A stretch of 33,947 bases of DNA from an uncultured Aquimarina sp. Its GTDB lineage: Bacteria; Bacteroidota; Bacteroidia; Flavobacteriales; Flavobacteriaceae. The translations under genes and the position numbers were made by a program. Every line of letters begins with the position of its first letter. The stretch's first letter is position 1. Below are positions 8,044-15,742 of the stretch, in pieces. Location of the stretch: assembly GCA_947495425.1 (NCBI GenBank), contig CANLYR010000045.1:1-33947 (forward strand). Reading direction: 5' to 3'. A model generated the notes under the pieces. That model made no database searches and was not told where the DNA came from. It saw only the letters and a list, made by a program, of their open reading frames with translations.

Positions 8044-8847
8044 TTATTTCTTGTTTTTATAAGCTACTAACATATCGATTAAAGTAATCGAAGCATCTTC
8101 CATATCGTTAACAATCTTATCAATTTTTGCTACAATATAATTATAGAAAATCTGAAGAATAATAGCTACAATAAGTCCAAATACTGTGGTTAGAAGTGCT
8201 ACTTTAATACCACCTGCTACAAGAGAAGGTTGCATATCTCCGGCTGCCTCAATTTTATCAAATGCCTGAATCATACCGATTACAGTACCCATGAAACCAA
8301 GCATTGGCGCCAGAGCAATAAATAAAGAAACCCATGATACGTTTTTCTCTAATTGTCCCATTTGAACACCTCCGTAAGCCACAACTGCTTTTTCTGCAGC
8401 ATCAATGCTTTCGTCAGCTCTGTCAAGACCTTGATAGTAAATGGATGCAACAGGACCTTTTGTATTTCTACAAACTTCTTTAGCTGCTTCGACACCACCA
8501 CTATTGAGTGCGTCTTCTACATTTTGTTGTAATTTCTTTGTGTTTGTCGTAGAAAGATTTAAAAAGATAATTCTTTCAATTGCAATCGCTAGACCTAGAA
8601 TCAAACATAAAAGTACGATTCCCATGAATTCAGGTCCTCCTTCGATAAAACGTTTTTTGAGGTTTTGATGGAAGGATAACTCTTCAGTAGCATCTGCTGC
8701 CACATCATCTTGTGTTGTTGTCGTAGTTATAGGAGCAATTAATAATTGCACATTTGCCGTTAATAACTGGGCAGGTGCAGTAGCTGCTTGTATGTTTCCA
8801 AAAGCCATTACCGCTACGATTGCCAGAATAGAAAATAATCTTTTCAT
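8044..8847 (-). CDS. exbB: MotA/TolQ/ExbB proton channel protein
   Basis: A 267-aa ExbB with three membrane segments: one near 75-95 (GIVLLCLILGLAIAIERI) and two in the MotA_ExbB domain, including the hallmark ALAPMLGFMGTVIGMIQAF near residue 180 and the final TM before the cytosolic tail. It has an extra N-terminal hydrophobic signal-like segment and an Ala/Thr-rich stretch, as in other Bacteroidota ExbB. It heads the cluster exbB, 4-TM gene, exbD, exbD. A 98-nt gap to the next gene contains only weak hairpins. Confidence 0.94.
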   Translation of the reverse strand: MKRLFSILAIVAVMAFGNIQAATAPAQLLTANVQLLIAPITTTTTQDDVAADATEELSFHQNLKKRFIEGGPEFMGIVLLCLILGLAIAIERIIFLNLSTTNTKKLQQNVEDALNSGGVEAAKEVCRNTKGPVASIYYQGLDRADESIDAAEKAVVAYGGVQMGQLEKNVSWVSLFIALAPMLGFMGTVIGMIQAFDKIEAAGDMQPSLVAGGIKVALLTTVFGLIVAIILQIFYNYIVAKIDKIVNDMEDASITLIDMLVAYKNKK

Positions 8848-8930
8848 TGCGCTGAATCTTAAATTTTAATTAGTTAAAGGGTTAAAGATATAAAAATAAT
8901 ATAAAATCTTTCATAATTTTAAATATATTG

Positions 8931-9018
8931 CAGAGAGGAAGGGATTCGAACCCTCGATACGCTTGTGACGTATACACACTTTCCAGGCGTGCGCCTTCGA
9001 CCACTCGGCCACCTCTCT
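8931..9018 (-). tRNA. tRNA-Ser (GGA)
   Basis: An 88-nt tRNA folded by eye on the minus strand. The acceptor AGAGAGG pairs with CCTCTCT and the discriminator is G. The D arm begins TGGCCGAGTGG. The anticodon stem CACGC/GTGTG closes the loop CTGGAAA, giving anticodon GGA. A long variable arm identifies a class II Ser tRNA, and the T arm contains GGTTCGAATCC. No CCA is encoded (the 3' flank is CAA). It lies between ansA and exbB on the same strand. Confidence 0.96.
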
Positions 9019-9027
9019 TCATTGTTT

Positions 9028-9044
9028 TCCCTAAAAATTAGGGA
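9028..9044. repeat. 7-bp inverted repeat in the tRNA leader
   Basis: TCCCTAA (9028-9034) and TTAGGGA (9038-9044) form a perfect inverted repeat with a 3-nt spacer, 10 nt upstream of the tRNA 5' end. Neither strand has a T-run after it, so it is not a standard terminator. It may be a leader processing or folding element. Confidence 0.45.
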
Positions 9045-9088
9045 TGGGCAAATAACAAAAAAAATGTTAACTGTTAAAATTTAGGACG

Positions 9089-10123
9089 TTAATTTTCTGA
9101 CATTTCACCTCGCAGCGAGGTTTCATAAATGGTTTTGAGCACTTTAAGGGGTAAATTTTCCCCTAACAAATACATTAGTTTTGCTACTGCTGCCTCTGTT
9201 GTGATGTCTTTTCCTGAGATAACTCCTGCTTTTTTCAATGCTACACTGGTATCATATTTCCCCATTTCTACACTTCCGGCTGCACATTGTGTAACATTAA
9301 TTATAGGGATTCCTTTTTTTATGGTATCAGAAATAATATGTGCAAACCATTTTTGGGTAGTAGTATTACCAGCTCCATAGGTTTCTAATATTACTCCTTT
9401 TATAGTGTCAATAGAAAAAATACTTTTTAAAATACTCTCATTAATACCAGGGAACATTTTAACAATAATGATATCATTGTCAAAATGTGTGTGATATACC
9501 ATTTTTTTTCGCCTGTTAGCAGGTCTTAAAAAAGCTTTGTTAATTTTAAGATGCACTCCAGACTCTACCAAAGAAGGATAATTAAGGGACTGGAATGCTT
9601 CAAAATGCTCAGCATTGATTTTGGTTGTCCTATTGGCCCTAAGAAGTTTATATTCAAAATAAAGTCCAACTTCAGTAATTACAGACCTCCCCTTTTCCTT
9701 TAGCGCTGCAATTTGTACTGCCGTAATGAGATTCTCTTTAGCGTCTGTTCTCAAGTCACCAATAGGCAATTGAGATCCTGTAAAAATAATTGGCTTTGTA
9801 AGGTTCTCAAACATAAAACTAATAGCCGCAGCCGTGTATGACATGGTATCGCTACCATGCAACACTACAAAACCATCATAATTATCATATCTGGCATTAA
9901 TAATATCGCCAAGTTCTTTCCATCGTTCTACATTCATATCTGAAGAATCTATAGGGGCTGCAAAACTAACTGTATCTATAGTACAGTCTAATTGTTTGAG
10001 TTCTGGGATGTTTGATAAAAGTTTATCAAAATCAAAAGCAATTAATGCTCCTGTCTCAAAATTCTTGATCATCCCAATAGTACCACCAGTATATATAAGG
10101 AGTATGTGCGGCGATGTGTTCAT
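9089..10123 (-). CDS. ansA: Type I (cytosolic) L-asparaginase
   Basis: A 344-aa enzyme that hydrolyses L-asparagine to aspartate and ammonia. The N-terminal motif YTGGTIGM contains the nucleophile Thr15. The second signature is LHGSDTMSYTAAA at residues 89-100, with Ser91-Asp92 where the family usually has Thr-Asp; Ser keeps the hydroxyl. RTDAKENL supplies the usual lysine region. There is no signal peptide, so it is the cytosolic class. It lies 35 nt after tatD on the same strand. Confidence 0.94.
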   Translation of the reverse strand: MNTSPHILLIYTGGTIGMIKNFETGALIAFDFDKLLSNIPELKQLDCTIDTVSFAAPIDSSDMNVERWKELGDIINARYDNYDGFVVLHGSDTMSYTAAAISFMFENLTKPIIFTGSQLPIGDLRTDAKENLITAVQIAALKEKGRSVITEVGLYFEYKLLRANRTTKINAEHFEAFQSLNYPSLVESGVHLKINKAFLRPANRRKKMVYHTHFDNDIIIVKMFPGINESILKSIFSIDTIKGVILETYGAGNTTTQKWFAHIISDTIKKGIPIINVTQCAAGSVEMGKYDTSVALKKAGVISGKDITTEAAVAKLMYLLGENLPLKVLKTIYETSLRGEMSEN

Positions 10124-10158
10124 ACAACAAGGTAAAAATTAAATTACATTCAGTTTAA

Positions 10159-10947
10159 TCAAACTCCAAATATATCTCTGGAGTTTTTGGTAGTAATTGC
10201 TGCTATTTCTGCAACTGGTTTTTGATATATATCCACAAGTTTCTCTACTACATTAAGCAAATAAGAACTCTCATTACGTTTACCTCTATAGGGTGTTGGA
10301 GCTAAATAAGGTGCATCAGTTTCAAGAACAATGTGCTCCAAAGGAATCTGATTCAAAAATGTATCAATTTTACCATTCTTAAAAGTAACCACTCCCCCAA
10401 TTCCTAATTTCATGTTACAGGCTATTGCTCGATGAGCATCTTCAATAGAACCCGTAAAACAATGAAAAATCCCAAATAAATCATCTCCTTTTTCAGAGGC
10501 TAATACTTCAAAAACCTCTTCAAAAGCTTCTCTACAATGAATCACGATTGGTAATTTATACTTTTTTGCTAATACAATTTGATATCTAAAAGCCTTTTTC
10601 TGTTCTTCTAACAGCGTTTTATCCCAATACAAATCTATACCGATCTCCCCTATTGCATAAAACTTCTTATTTGATTTAGTATTAAAACGTTTTTCCAGCT
10701 CTTCTTCAACATGATTCAACTCTTTTTTATAGTTCTTTTTTACGTGCGTAGGATGCAACCCCATCATCAAAAAAACATGCTCGGGGTATCTAGACTCAAC
10801 ATCGTACATGGCAGTAGTGTATGTCGAATCAATGGCAGGTACAAAAAAGCGAGTTATCCCATTTTCTATAGCACGTTGCATCATTAGGTCCTGATCTTCA
10901 GCAAAAGACTCGCTATAAATATGGGTATGAGTATCGGTAAGTATCAT
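10159..10947 (-). CDS. tatD: TatD-family metal-dependent DNase/hydrolase
   Basis: A 262-aa TIM-barrel hydrolase with all the family metal motifs: DTHTH at residues 5-9, GLHPTHV, AIGEIGID, PIVIHCREAF, FHCFTGS and LETDAPYLAP. The family contains 3'-5' exonucleases that also work in quality control. The length is normal. The start is fixed by the DTHTH motif just after Met1. A consensus -7 box ends only 4 nt before this ATG, so the mRNA may be leaderless. It is probably co-transcribed with ansA. Confidence 0.95.
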   Translation of the reverse strand: MILTDTHTHIYSESFAEDQDLMMQRAIENGITRFFVPAIDSTYTTAMYDVESRYPEHVFLMMGLHPTHVKKNYKKELNHVEEELEKRFNTKSNKKFYAIGEIGIDLYWDKTLLEEQKKAFRYQIVLAKKYKLPIVIHCREAFEEVFEVLASEKGDDLFGIFHCFTGSIEDAHRAIACNMKLGIGGVVTFKNGKIDTFLNQIPLEHIVLETDAPYLAPTPYRGKRNESSYLLNVVEKLVDIYQKPVAEIAAITTKNSRDIFGV

Positions 10948-10951
10948 TGCG

Positions 10952-10959
10952 CAAAAATA
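10952..10959 (-). promoter_or_regulatory. -7 box (TATTTTTG) of tatD
   Basis: TATTTTTG on the minus strand matches TAnnTTTG and ends 4 nt from the tatD ATG. Transcription would start at or next to the A of ATG. No clear -33 TTG is seen. Confidence 0.4.
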
Positions 10960-11016
10960 AATAAATTAGTGCTGTGCGATATAATTTTTGATGATTTCTT
11001 TTTCCTCTTAAAACAG

Positions 11017-11024
11017 TACCTTTG
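11017..11024 (+). promoter_or_regulatory. -7 box (TACCTTTG) of the retropepsin gene
   Basis: An exact match to TAnnTTTG, 22 nt before ATG 11047. A TTTG at 10987-10990 is 26 nt upstream, rather far for the -33 element. The divergent tatD promoter sits about 60 nt to the left. Confidence 0.45.
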
Positions 11025-11046
11025 TCAAAGATTTTTTTCCGTATAT

Positions 11047-11484
11047 ATGACCACACTTCGTAAGTTTCTTAGTCAAAAAGAATACCACCGTATTACACTT
11101 GTTTTTACAAAAACCAATCATTTTGAAGTTAAAGCGTTCCTAAATGGCATTGAAGGTAATTTCATTGTAGATACTGGTGCATCAAACTCCTGCGTAGGTT
11201 TTGAGGCTGTAGAAAAATTCAACCTTTTTGCACAGGATAGCGATGTCAAAGCAGCAGGAGCTGGTGCTACTGATATGCTCACACAGCTATCAAAAAAAAA
11301 CACAGTTCGAATAGGCAATTGGTCTAAAAAACAAATATCACTTATCCTTTTTGACCTCAACCATGTAAATAGTGCGTTGACTGCTCACGATGCAGAGCCT
11401 GTAGATGGTATCATTGGTGCAGATATCCTAAAAAGAGGAAAAGCAATTATCGATTATGAAAGAAAATGTATGTACCTAAAATAA
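11047..11484 (+). CDS. Retropepsin-like aspartic protease
   Basis: A 145-aa single-domain aspartyl protease. The active-site motif is FIVDTGASNSCV near residues 38-49, with DTG the catalytic triad. The second half has the Ile-rich GIIGADIL segment that forms the flap-proximal hydrophobic motif. One DTG per chain means it should work as a homodimer, as in retropepsins. No signal peptide is seen. I start at ATG 11047, just after the -7 box; an in-frame start at 10921 would overlap tatD and precede the promoter. The substrate is unknown. Confidence 0.85.
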   Translation: MTTLRKFLSQKEYHRITLVFTKTNHFEVKAFLNGIEGNFIVDTGASNSCVGFEAVEKFNLFAQDSDVKAAGAGATDMLTQLSKKNTVRIGNWSKKQISLILFDLNHVNSALTAHDAEPVDGIIGADILKRGKAIIDYERKCMYLK

Positions 11485-11535
11485 AAATAATGATAAAGGT
11501 ATAACATTGAGATCCCTTTCCTTTTAAACTCAAGA

Positions 11536-11619
11536 ATGAAGCAGATATCATTATATCTCAAAAAACTACGTGTTTTTCTTACATTTTTGTTATCATGCAC
11601 AGGAAACAATTACACATAA
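11536..11619 (+). CDS. Possible 27-aa micro-lipoprotein
   Basis: An open frame of 27 residues starts MKQISLYLKKL, has a hydrophobic stretch VFLTFLL and then Ser-Cys, which resembles a lipobox, leaving an 8-residue mature peptide from Cys20. It overlaps none of its neighbours and ends 5 nt before the purH -33 element. It could equally be chance in AT-rich DNA. The only support is the signal-peptide look. Confidence 0.2.
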   Translation: MKQISLYLKKLRVFLTFLLSCTGNNYT

Positions 11620-11623
11620 TTGA

Positions 11624-11655
11624 TTGTCTAATTGGTAACTAAATTGCTACTTTTG
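11624..11655 (+). promoter_or_regulatory. purH promoter
   Basis: TTG at 11624-11626, 21 nt, then TACTTTTG at 11648-11655: both elements fit the Bacteroidota consensus (TTG, 19-21 nt, TAnnTTTG). The expected start site is near 11662 and the purH ATG is at 11679. This is the best-formed promoter in the window. Confidence 0.65.
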
Positions 11656-11678
11656 CATTTTACTAACTAAAATTTCTC

Positions 11679-13211
11679 ATGAGCAACACAAAAACTGCAA
11701 AATCCGCATTAATTTCTGTATTTAGTAAAGACGGACTAGCACCCATCGTAAAAAAACTAGACGAACTTAATATTACGATTTATTCTACCGGTGGTACCGA
11801 AAAATTCATTAAAGATTTAGGGATTAATGTTATTCCTGTAGAAGACGTTACATCATATCCTTCAATTTTAGGAGGAAGAGTAAAAACATTGCACCCAAAA
11901 GTATTTGGTGGAATTTTAAACCGTCAAAATAATAGTAGTGATGTTGCTGAACTTGATGAATATGAGATTCCGCAAATTGATATTGTTATTGTAGACCTTT
12001 ATCCTTTTGAAAAAACAGTAGCTTCGGGAGCACCAGAACAAGATATTATCGAAAAAATAGATATAGGTGGGATTTCATTAATTAGAGCCGCTGCTAAAAA
12101 CTTTGCTGATGTTACTTGCGTAGCTTCAGTTGATGATTATGCAGAGTTTTTAACTGTTATTTCTAAAGGTAACGGAAGTATTTCTTTAGAAGATCGTAAG
12201 CATTTTGCAGCTAAGGCTTTTAATGTATCATCGCACTACGATGCTGCAATTTTTAATTATTTCAATAGTGATCATGAGATTGCTTCACTTAAAATAAGTG
12301 AAACTAAAGGCAAAGTGTTACGCTACGGGGAAAACCCACATCAAAAAGGTTTTTTCTTTGGAGATTTTGAAGCTATGTTCGATAAATTACATGGCAAAGA
12401 GTTATCATACAACAATCTTCTCGATGTAGACGCTGCAGTACACTTAATGAATGAGTTTAAAGGTGAAGCACCTACATTTGCCATCCTAAAACATAATAAT
12501 GCCTGTGGATTAGCACAGAGAAAAACAGTATTAGAAGCTTATGTAGATGCTTTGGCTGGCGATCCTGTTTCTGCTTTCGGAGGAATATTAATTAGTAATA
12601 CTGAAATAGATAAGGCAACTGCAGAAGAAATTCACAACTTATTCTGTGAAGTCGTTATCGCTCCTTCTTTTAGCAACGAAGCTATAGAAATTTTAAAAGG
12701 AAAGAAAAACAGAATCCTTTTGATTCAGAAAGAAATTAATTTACCCGAAACACAGGTTCGTTCTTGTCTAAACGGGGCTTTAGTACAAGGCAAAGATCTT
12801 AAAACTGATGCCAAAGCTGATCTTAACACAGCAACCAAAGTAGCTCCTACCGCTGATCAAATTGAAGATCTTTTATTTGCATCAAAAATATGTAAGCATA
12901 CCAAATCAAATACTATCGTTTTCACCAAAGGAAAGCAACTACTAGCGAGCGGCACAGGTCAAACCTCTAGAGTAGATGCATTAAAGCAATCTATCGAAAA
13001 AGCAAAATCATTTAATTTTGACCTTAATGGCGCAGTTATGGCTAGTGATGCCTTTTTTCCTTTCCCGGATTGTGTAGAAATAGCCGATAACGCAGGGATA
13101 AAAGCTGTGATTCAACCAGGTGGATCTATAAAGGATCAATTGAGTATAGACTACTGTGATCAAAACGGAATTGCAATGGTTATGACAGGAACACGTCATT
13201 TTAAACATTAA
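11679..13211 (+). CDS. purH: Bifunctional AICAR formyltransferase/IMP cyclohydrolase
   Basis: A 510-aa enzyme for the last two steps of de novo IMP synthesis. The N-terminal MGS-like cyclohydrolase domain (about 1-190) shows STGGT and GGRVKTLHPKVFGGIL. The C-terminal AICAR transformylase domain shows LRYGENPHQKG, LKHNNACGLA with the catalytic Lys-His, and DAFFPFPD. The length is normal and the gene intact. It has its own promoter and ends 43 nt before mreB. Confidence 0.98.
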   Translation: MSNTKTAKSALISVFSKDGLAPIVKKLDELNITIYSTGGTEKFIKDLGINVIPVEDVTSYPSILGGRVKTLHPKVFGGILNRQNNSSDVAELDEYEIPQIDIVIVDLYPFEKTVASGAPEQDIIEKIDIGGISLIRAAAKNFADVTCVASVDDYAEFLTVISKGNGSISLEDRKHFAAKAFNVSSHYDAAIFNYFNSDHEIASLKISETKGKVLRYGENPHQKGFFFGDFEAMFDKLHGKELSYNNLLDVDAAVHLMNEFKGEAPTFAILKHNNACGLAQRKTVLEAYVDALAGDPVSAFGGILISNTEIDKATAEEIHNLFCEVVIAPSFSNEAIEILKGKKNRILLIQKEINLPETQVRSCLNGALVQGKDLKTDAKADLNTATKVAPTADQIEDLLFASKICKHTKSNTIVFTKGKQLLASGTGQTSRVDALKQSIEKAKSFNFDLNGAVMASDAFFPFPDCVEIADNAGIKAVIQPGGSIKDQLSIDYCDQNGIAMVMTGTRHFKH

Positions 13212-13254
13212 TTTTATTACATTTACTGAATTTTAACCCCTTTTTCTGACTTTT

Positions 13255-14283
13255 ATGGGATTTTTTGACTTCTTTACCGAAGAAATAGCAATAGATTTAG
13301 GTACCGCTAACACCTTAGTAATTCACAATGACAAAGTAGTGGTGGATAGCCCTTCTATTGTTGCCAGGGATATTATGTCTGGCAAAATTATCGCAGCCGG
13401 AAAAGAGGCTGCTATGATGCAGGGAAAAACTCATGAAAATATAAAAACTATTCGGCCACTTAAAGATGGAGTAATCGCAGATTTTGATGCCAGTGAGAAA
13501 ATGATAAGTATGTTTATCAAAGACATCCCTGCGCTAAAAAAGAAAATCTTTGCCCCAGCCTTACGTATGGTTATTTGTATTCCTTCGGGGATTACCGAAG
13601 TAGAAATGCGCGCGGTTAGAGAAAGTGCAGAACGTGTAAACGGAAAAGAGGTGTATTTGATACATGAGCCTATGGCTGCGGCAATTGGTATTGGCGTAGA
13701 TATCATGCAACCCAAAGGAAATATGATAGTAGACATAGGTGGGGGTACAACAGAGATTGCAGTGATCGCTTTAGGAGGGATTGTTTGTGACAAATCTGTA
13801 AAAATTGCAGGTGATGTATTCACCAATGATATCATATATTATATGCGTACACAACATAATTTATATGTAGGAGAACGCACTGCCGAAAAAATAAAAATAC
13901 AAATAGGTGCGGCCACAGAAGACCTGGAATTACCACCAGAGGAAATGAATGTACAAGGTCGAGATCTTTTAACAGGAAAACCTAAACAGGTTCAAATATC
14001 CTATAGAGAAATGGCTAAAGCTTTGGATAAATCAATTCTACGTATTGAAGATGCTGTAATGGAAACACTATCCCAAACCCCACCAGAACTTGCTGCAGAT
14101 ATTTATAACACTGGTATCTATCTTGCAGGTGGTGGATCTATGCTTCGTGGATTAGATAAACGACTATCGCAAAAAACCGATTTACCGGTTTATATCGCCG
14201 AAGACCCATTAAGAGCAGTTGTAAGAGGAACAGGGATTACGCTCAAAAATATAAACAGATACAAAAGCGTATTGATCAAATAG
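13255..14283 (+). CDS. mreB: Rod shape-determining protein MreB
   Basis: A 342-aa bacterial actin that forms membrane-bound filaments and guides sidewall synthesis. Phosphate-1 loop DLGTANT is near residue 14, phosphate-2 DIGGGTTE near 163 and the adenosine motif AGGGSML near 287. It is the first gene of the elongasome set. TACATTTA at 13218-13225, one mismatch from TAnnTTTG and 29 nt before the ATG, could be its own promoter just past purH. A 135-nt gap with a nested inverted repeat separates it from mreC. Confidence 0.98.
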   Translation: MGFFDFFTEEIAIDLGTANTLVIHNDKVVVDSPSIVARDIMSGKIIAAGKEAAMMQGKTHENIKTIRPLKDGVIADFDASEKMISMFIKDIPALKKKIFAPALRMVICIPSGITEVEMRAVRESAERVNGKEVYLIHEPMAAAIGIGVDIMQPKGNMIVDIGGGTTEIAVIALGGIVCDKSVKIAGDVFTNDIIYYMRTQHNLYVGERTAEKIKIQIGAATEDLELPPEEMNVQGRDLLTGKPKQVQISYREMAKALDKSILRIEDAVMETLSQTPPELAADIYNTGIYLAGGGSMLRGLDKRLSQKTDLPVYIAEDPLRAVVRGTGITLKNINRYKSVLIK

Positions 14284-14298
14284 TCTTTTAAAAAAATA

Positions 14299-14340
14299 AG
14301 GATTAGAAATATACCTAAATTTCTGATTTTACGTTATCCT
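14299..14340 (+). repeat. Nested inverted repeat between mreB and mreC
   Basis: AGGAT (14299-14303) pairs with ATCCT (14336-14340), and inside it AGAAAT (14305-14310) pairs with ATTTCT (14319-14324). It lies just past the mreB stop in the only sizeable gap of the mre cassette. No strong T-run follows, so it is not a clear terminator. An attenuator or RNA processing site is possible. Confidence 0.3.
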
Positions 14341-14418
14341 GCTTTAATACCCTATAACGAGAGCTAAAATCTATGTAATTGGATCGTTTAATTTAAAGAA
14401 GTAATCATACCCTAAATC

Positions 14419-15243
14419 ATGCAGCAGATCATTAATTTTTTAATCCGAAATAAACATTCGCTGCTATTTCTTCTATTACTATTCATATCATTAGTGTTCA
14501 CAATACAATCGCATTCTTATCATAGAAGTAAATTTGTAAGTTCTACTAATTTTATTAGTGGTGGTGTATATGGCTGGCAACACTCGATTAGTGATTATTT
14601 TAAATTAAAAAATGAAAACACACGTCTTCTCGAAGAAAATGAACGTCTTTACAATCAATTAAGCGCATTTGGTGTGGACTCAGTGTCTAAAAAACATATC
14701 GACACGCTAAGATATACTGTTCCTTACACGTTTACAAAAGCTCGGGTGATCAAAAATGATTACAGCAAAATTGATAATTATATTTTAATAAATAAAGGCG
14801 AAAAAGACAGCATAAAACCTGATATGGGCGTTATCACAGATAAAGGCATCATTGGTATTATAGAAAATACGTCCAAGCACTATAGCAGAGTAATCTCAAT
14901 TCTTAATAGTAATTCGCGAATTAATGCCGGATTAAAAAAATCCAATCAATACGGTTCTTTGGTTTGGAATGGAGAAGACCCTAATATAGTTCAGTTAGAA
15001 ACCATACCCAGGCAAGCTATTCTAAAAGAAGGAGATACCATTATAACCCATGGTCGCTCAACAATTTTCCCGAGAGGTATTGGGATTGGCACCATCTTAA
15101 ATTATAAATTAAACCAAAACAAGAATTACTATCTTATCGATGTCAAACTGTTTAATGACATGACTAATATTGGTTTTGTATATACAATCAAAAACAATAA
15201 TGCCGAAGAAATTAAAAGTCTAGAAAAATCAGAATATGAATAG
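14419..15243 (+). CDS. mreC: Rod shape-determining protein MreC
   Basis: A 274-aa bitopic membrane protein with an N-terminal TM near residues 13-30. A coiled coil at about 58-80 (KLKNENTRLLEENERLYNQL) is followed by the two-barrel periplasmic domain, with typical segments INKGEKDSIKPDMGVIT and GIIGIIE. It activates PBP2-RodA. It overlaps mreD by 8 nt. Confidence 0.95.
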   Translation: MQQIINFLIRNKHSLLFLLLLFISLVFTIQSHSYHRSKFVSSTNFISGGVYGWQHSISDYFKLKNENTRLLEENERLYNQLSAFGVDSVSKKHIDTLRYTVPYTFTKARVIKNDYSKIDNYILINKGEKDSIKPDMGVITDKGIIGIIENTSKHYSRVISILNSNSRINAGLKKSNQYGSLVWNGEDPNIVQLETIPRQAILKEGDTIITHGRSTIFPRGIGIGTILNYKLNQNKNYYLIDVKLFNDMTNIGFVYTIKNNNAEEIKSLEKSEYE

Positions 15244-15742
15244 GGAGACGGCATTACAAATAGGCAGATTTATGATTCTGGTTTTGGTTCAGGTCATGGT
15301 TTTGAATCACATCAACTTTTTAGGATACTTAAACCCATATATCTATATTATTTTTATCCTTTTAGCGCCTATTAATATCAATAAGAGTCTTTTTCTTGTA
15401 AGTAGCTTTATTTTAGGGCTTATCATGGACTTTTTTGGTGATTCTGGAGGTGTACATGCTGCTGCTTGTACCATTATTGCATTTTTTCGACCAGTAGCCT
15501 TACGAAGTGTATTTGGACTTAGTTACGAATTTCAGACTTTAAAATTAAGTAACTTAAGGTTTGGTGAAAAGTTTATTTATGTAATTTTAATGGTTTTAAC
15601 ACATCATATTGTACTTTTTTCACTGGAAATTTTTAACTTTTCTCACATACTATTAATAGCCAAAAAGACGTTATTCTCGAGCTTATTGACCATAATAGTC
15701 ACCATGCTTGTTTTGGTATTGTTCAGAAGAAATGATTCATGA
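15236..15742 (+). CDS. mreD: Rod shape-determining protein MreD
   Basis: A 168-aa multi-TM protein (about five helices) with the family feature of an early polar/Asn-containing TM (YLNPYIYIIFILLAPI) and a Gly-rich LGLIMDFFGDSGGVHAAA loop. It has 8- and 4-nt overlaps with mreC and mrdA. The function, bridging MreC and the synthase, follows from the family and context. Confidence 0.92.
   Translation: MNRETALQIGRFMILVLVQVMVLNHINFLGYLNPYIYIIFILLAPININKSLFLVSSFILGLIMDFFGDSGGVHAAACTIIAFFRPVALRSVFGLSYEFQTLKLSNLRFGEKFIYVILMVLTHHIVLFSLEIFNFSHILLIAKKTLFSSLLTIIVTMLVLVLFRRNDS

Noticed and set aside
8931..9018. tRNA-Ser as an integration site for a mobile element
   Set aside because: No integrase, direct repeat of the tRNA 3' end or foreign-looking cargo is present; flanking genes are ordinary chromosomal genes.
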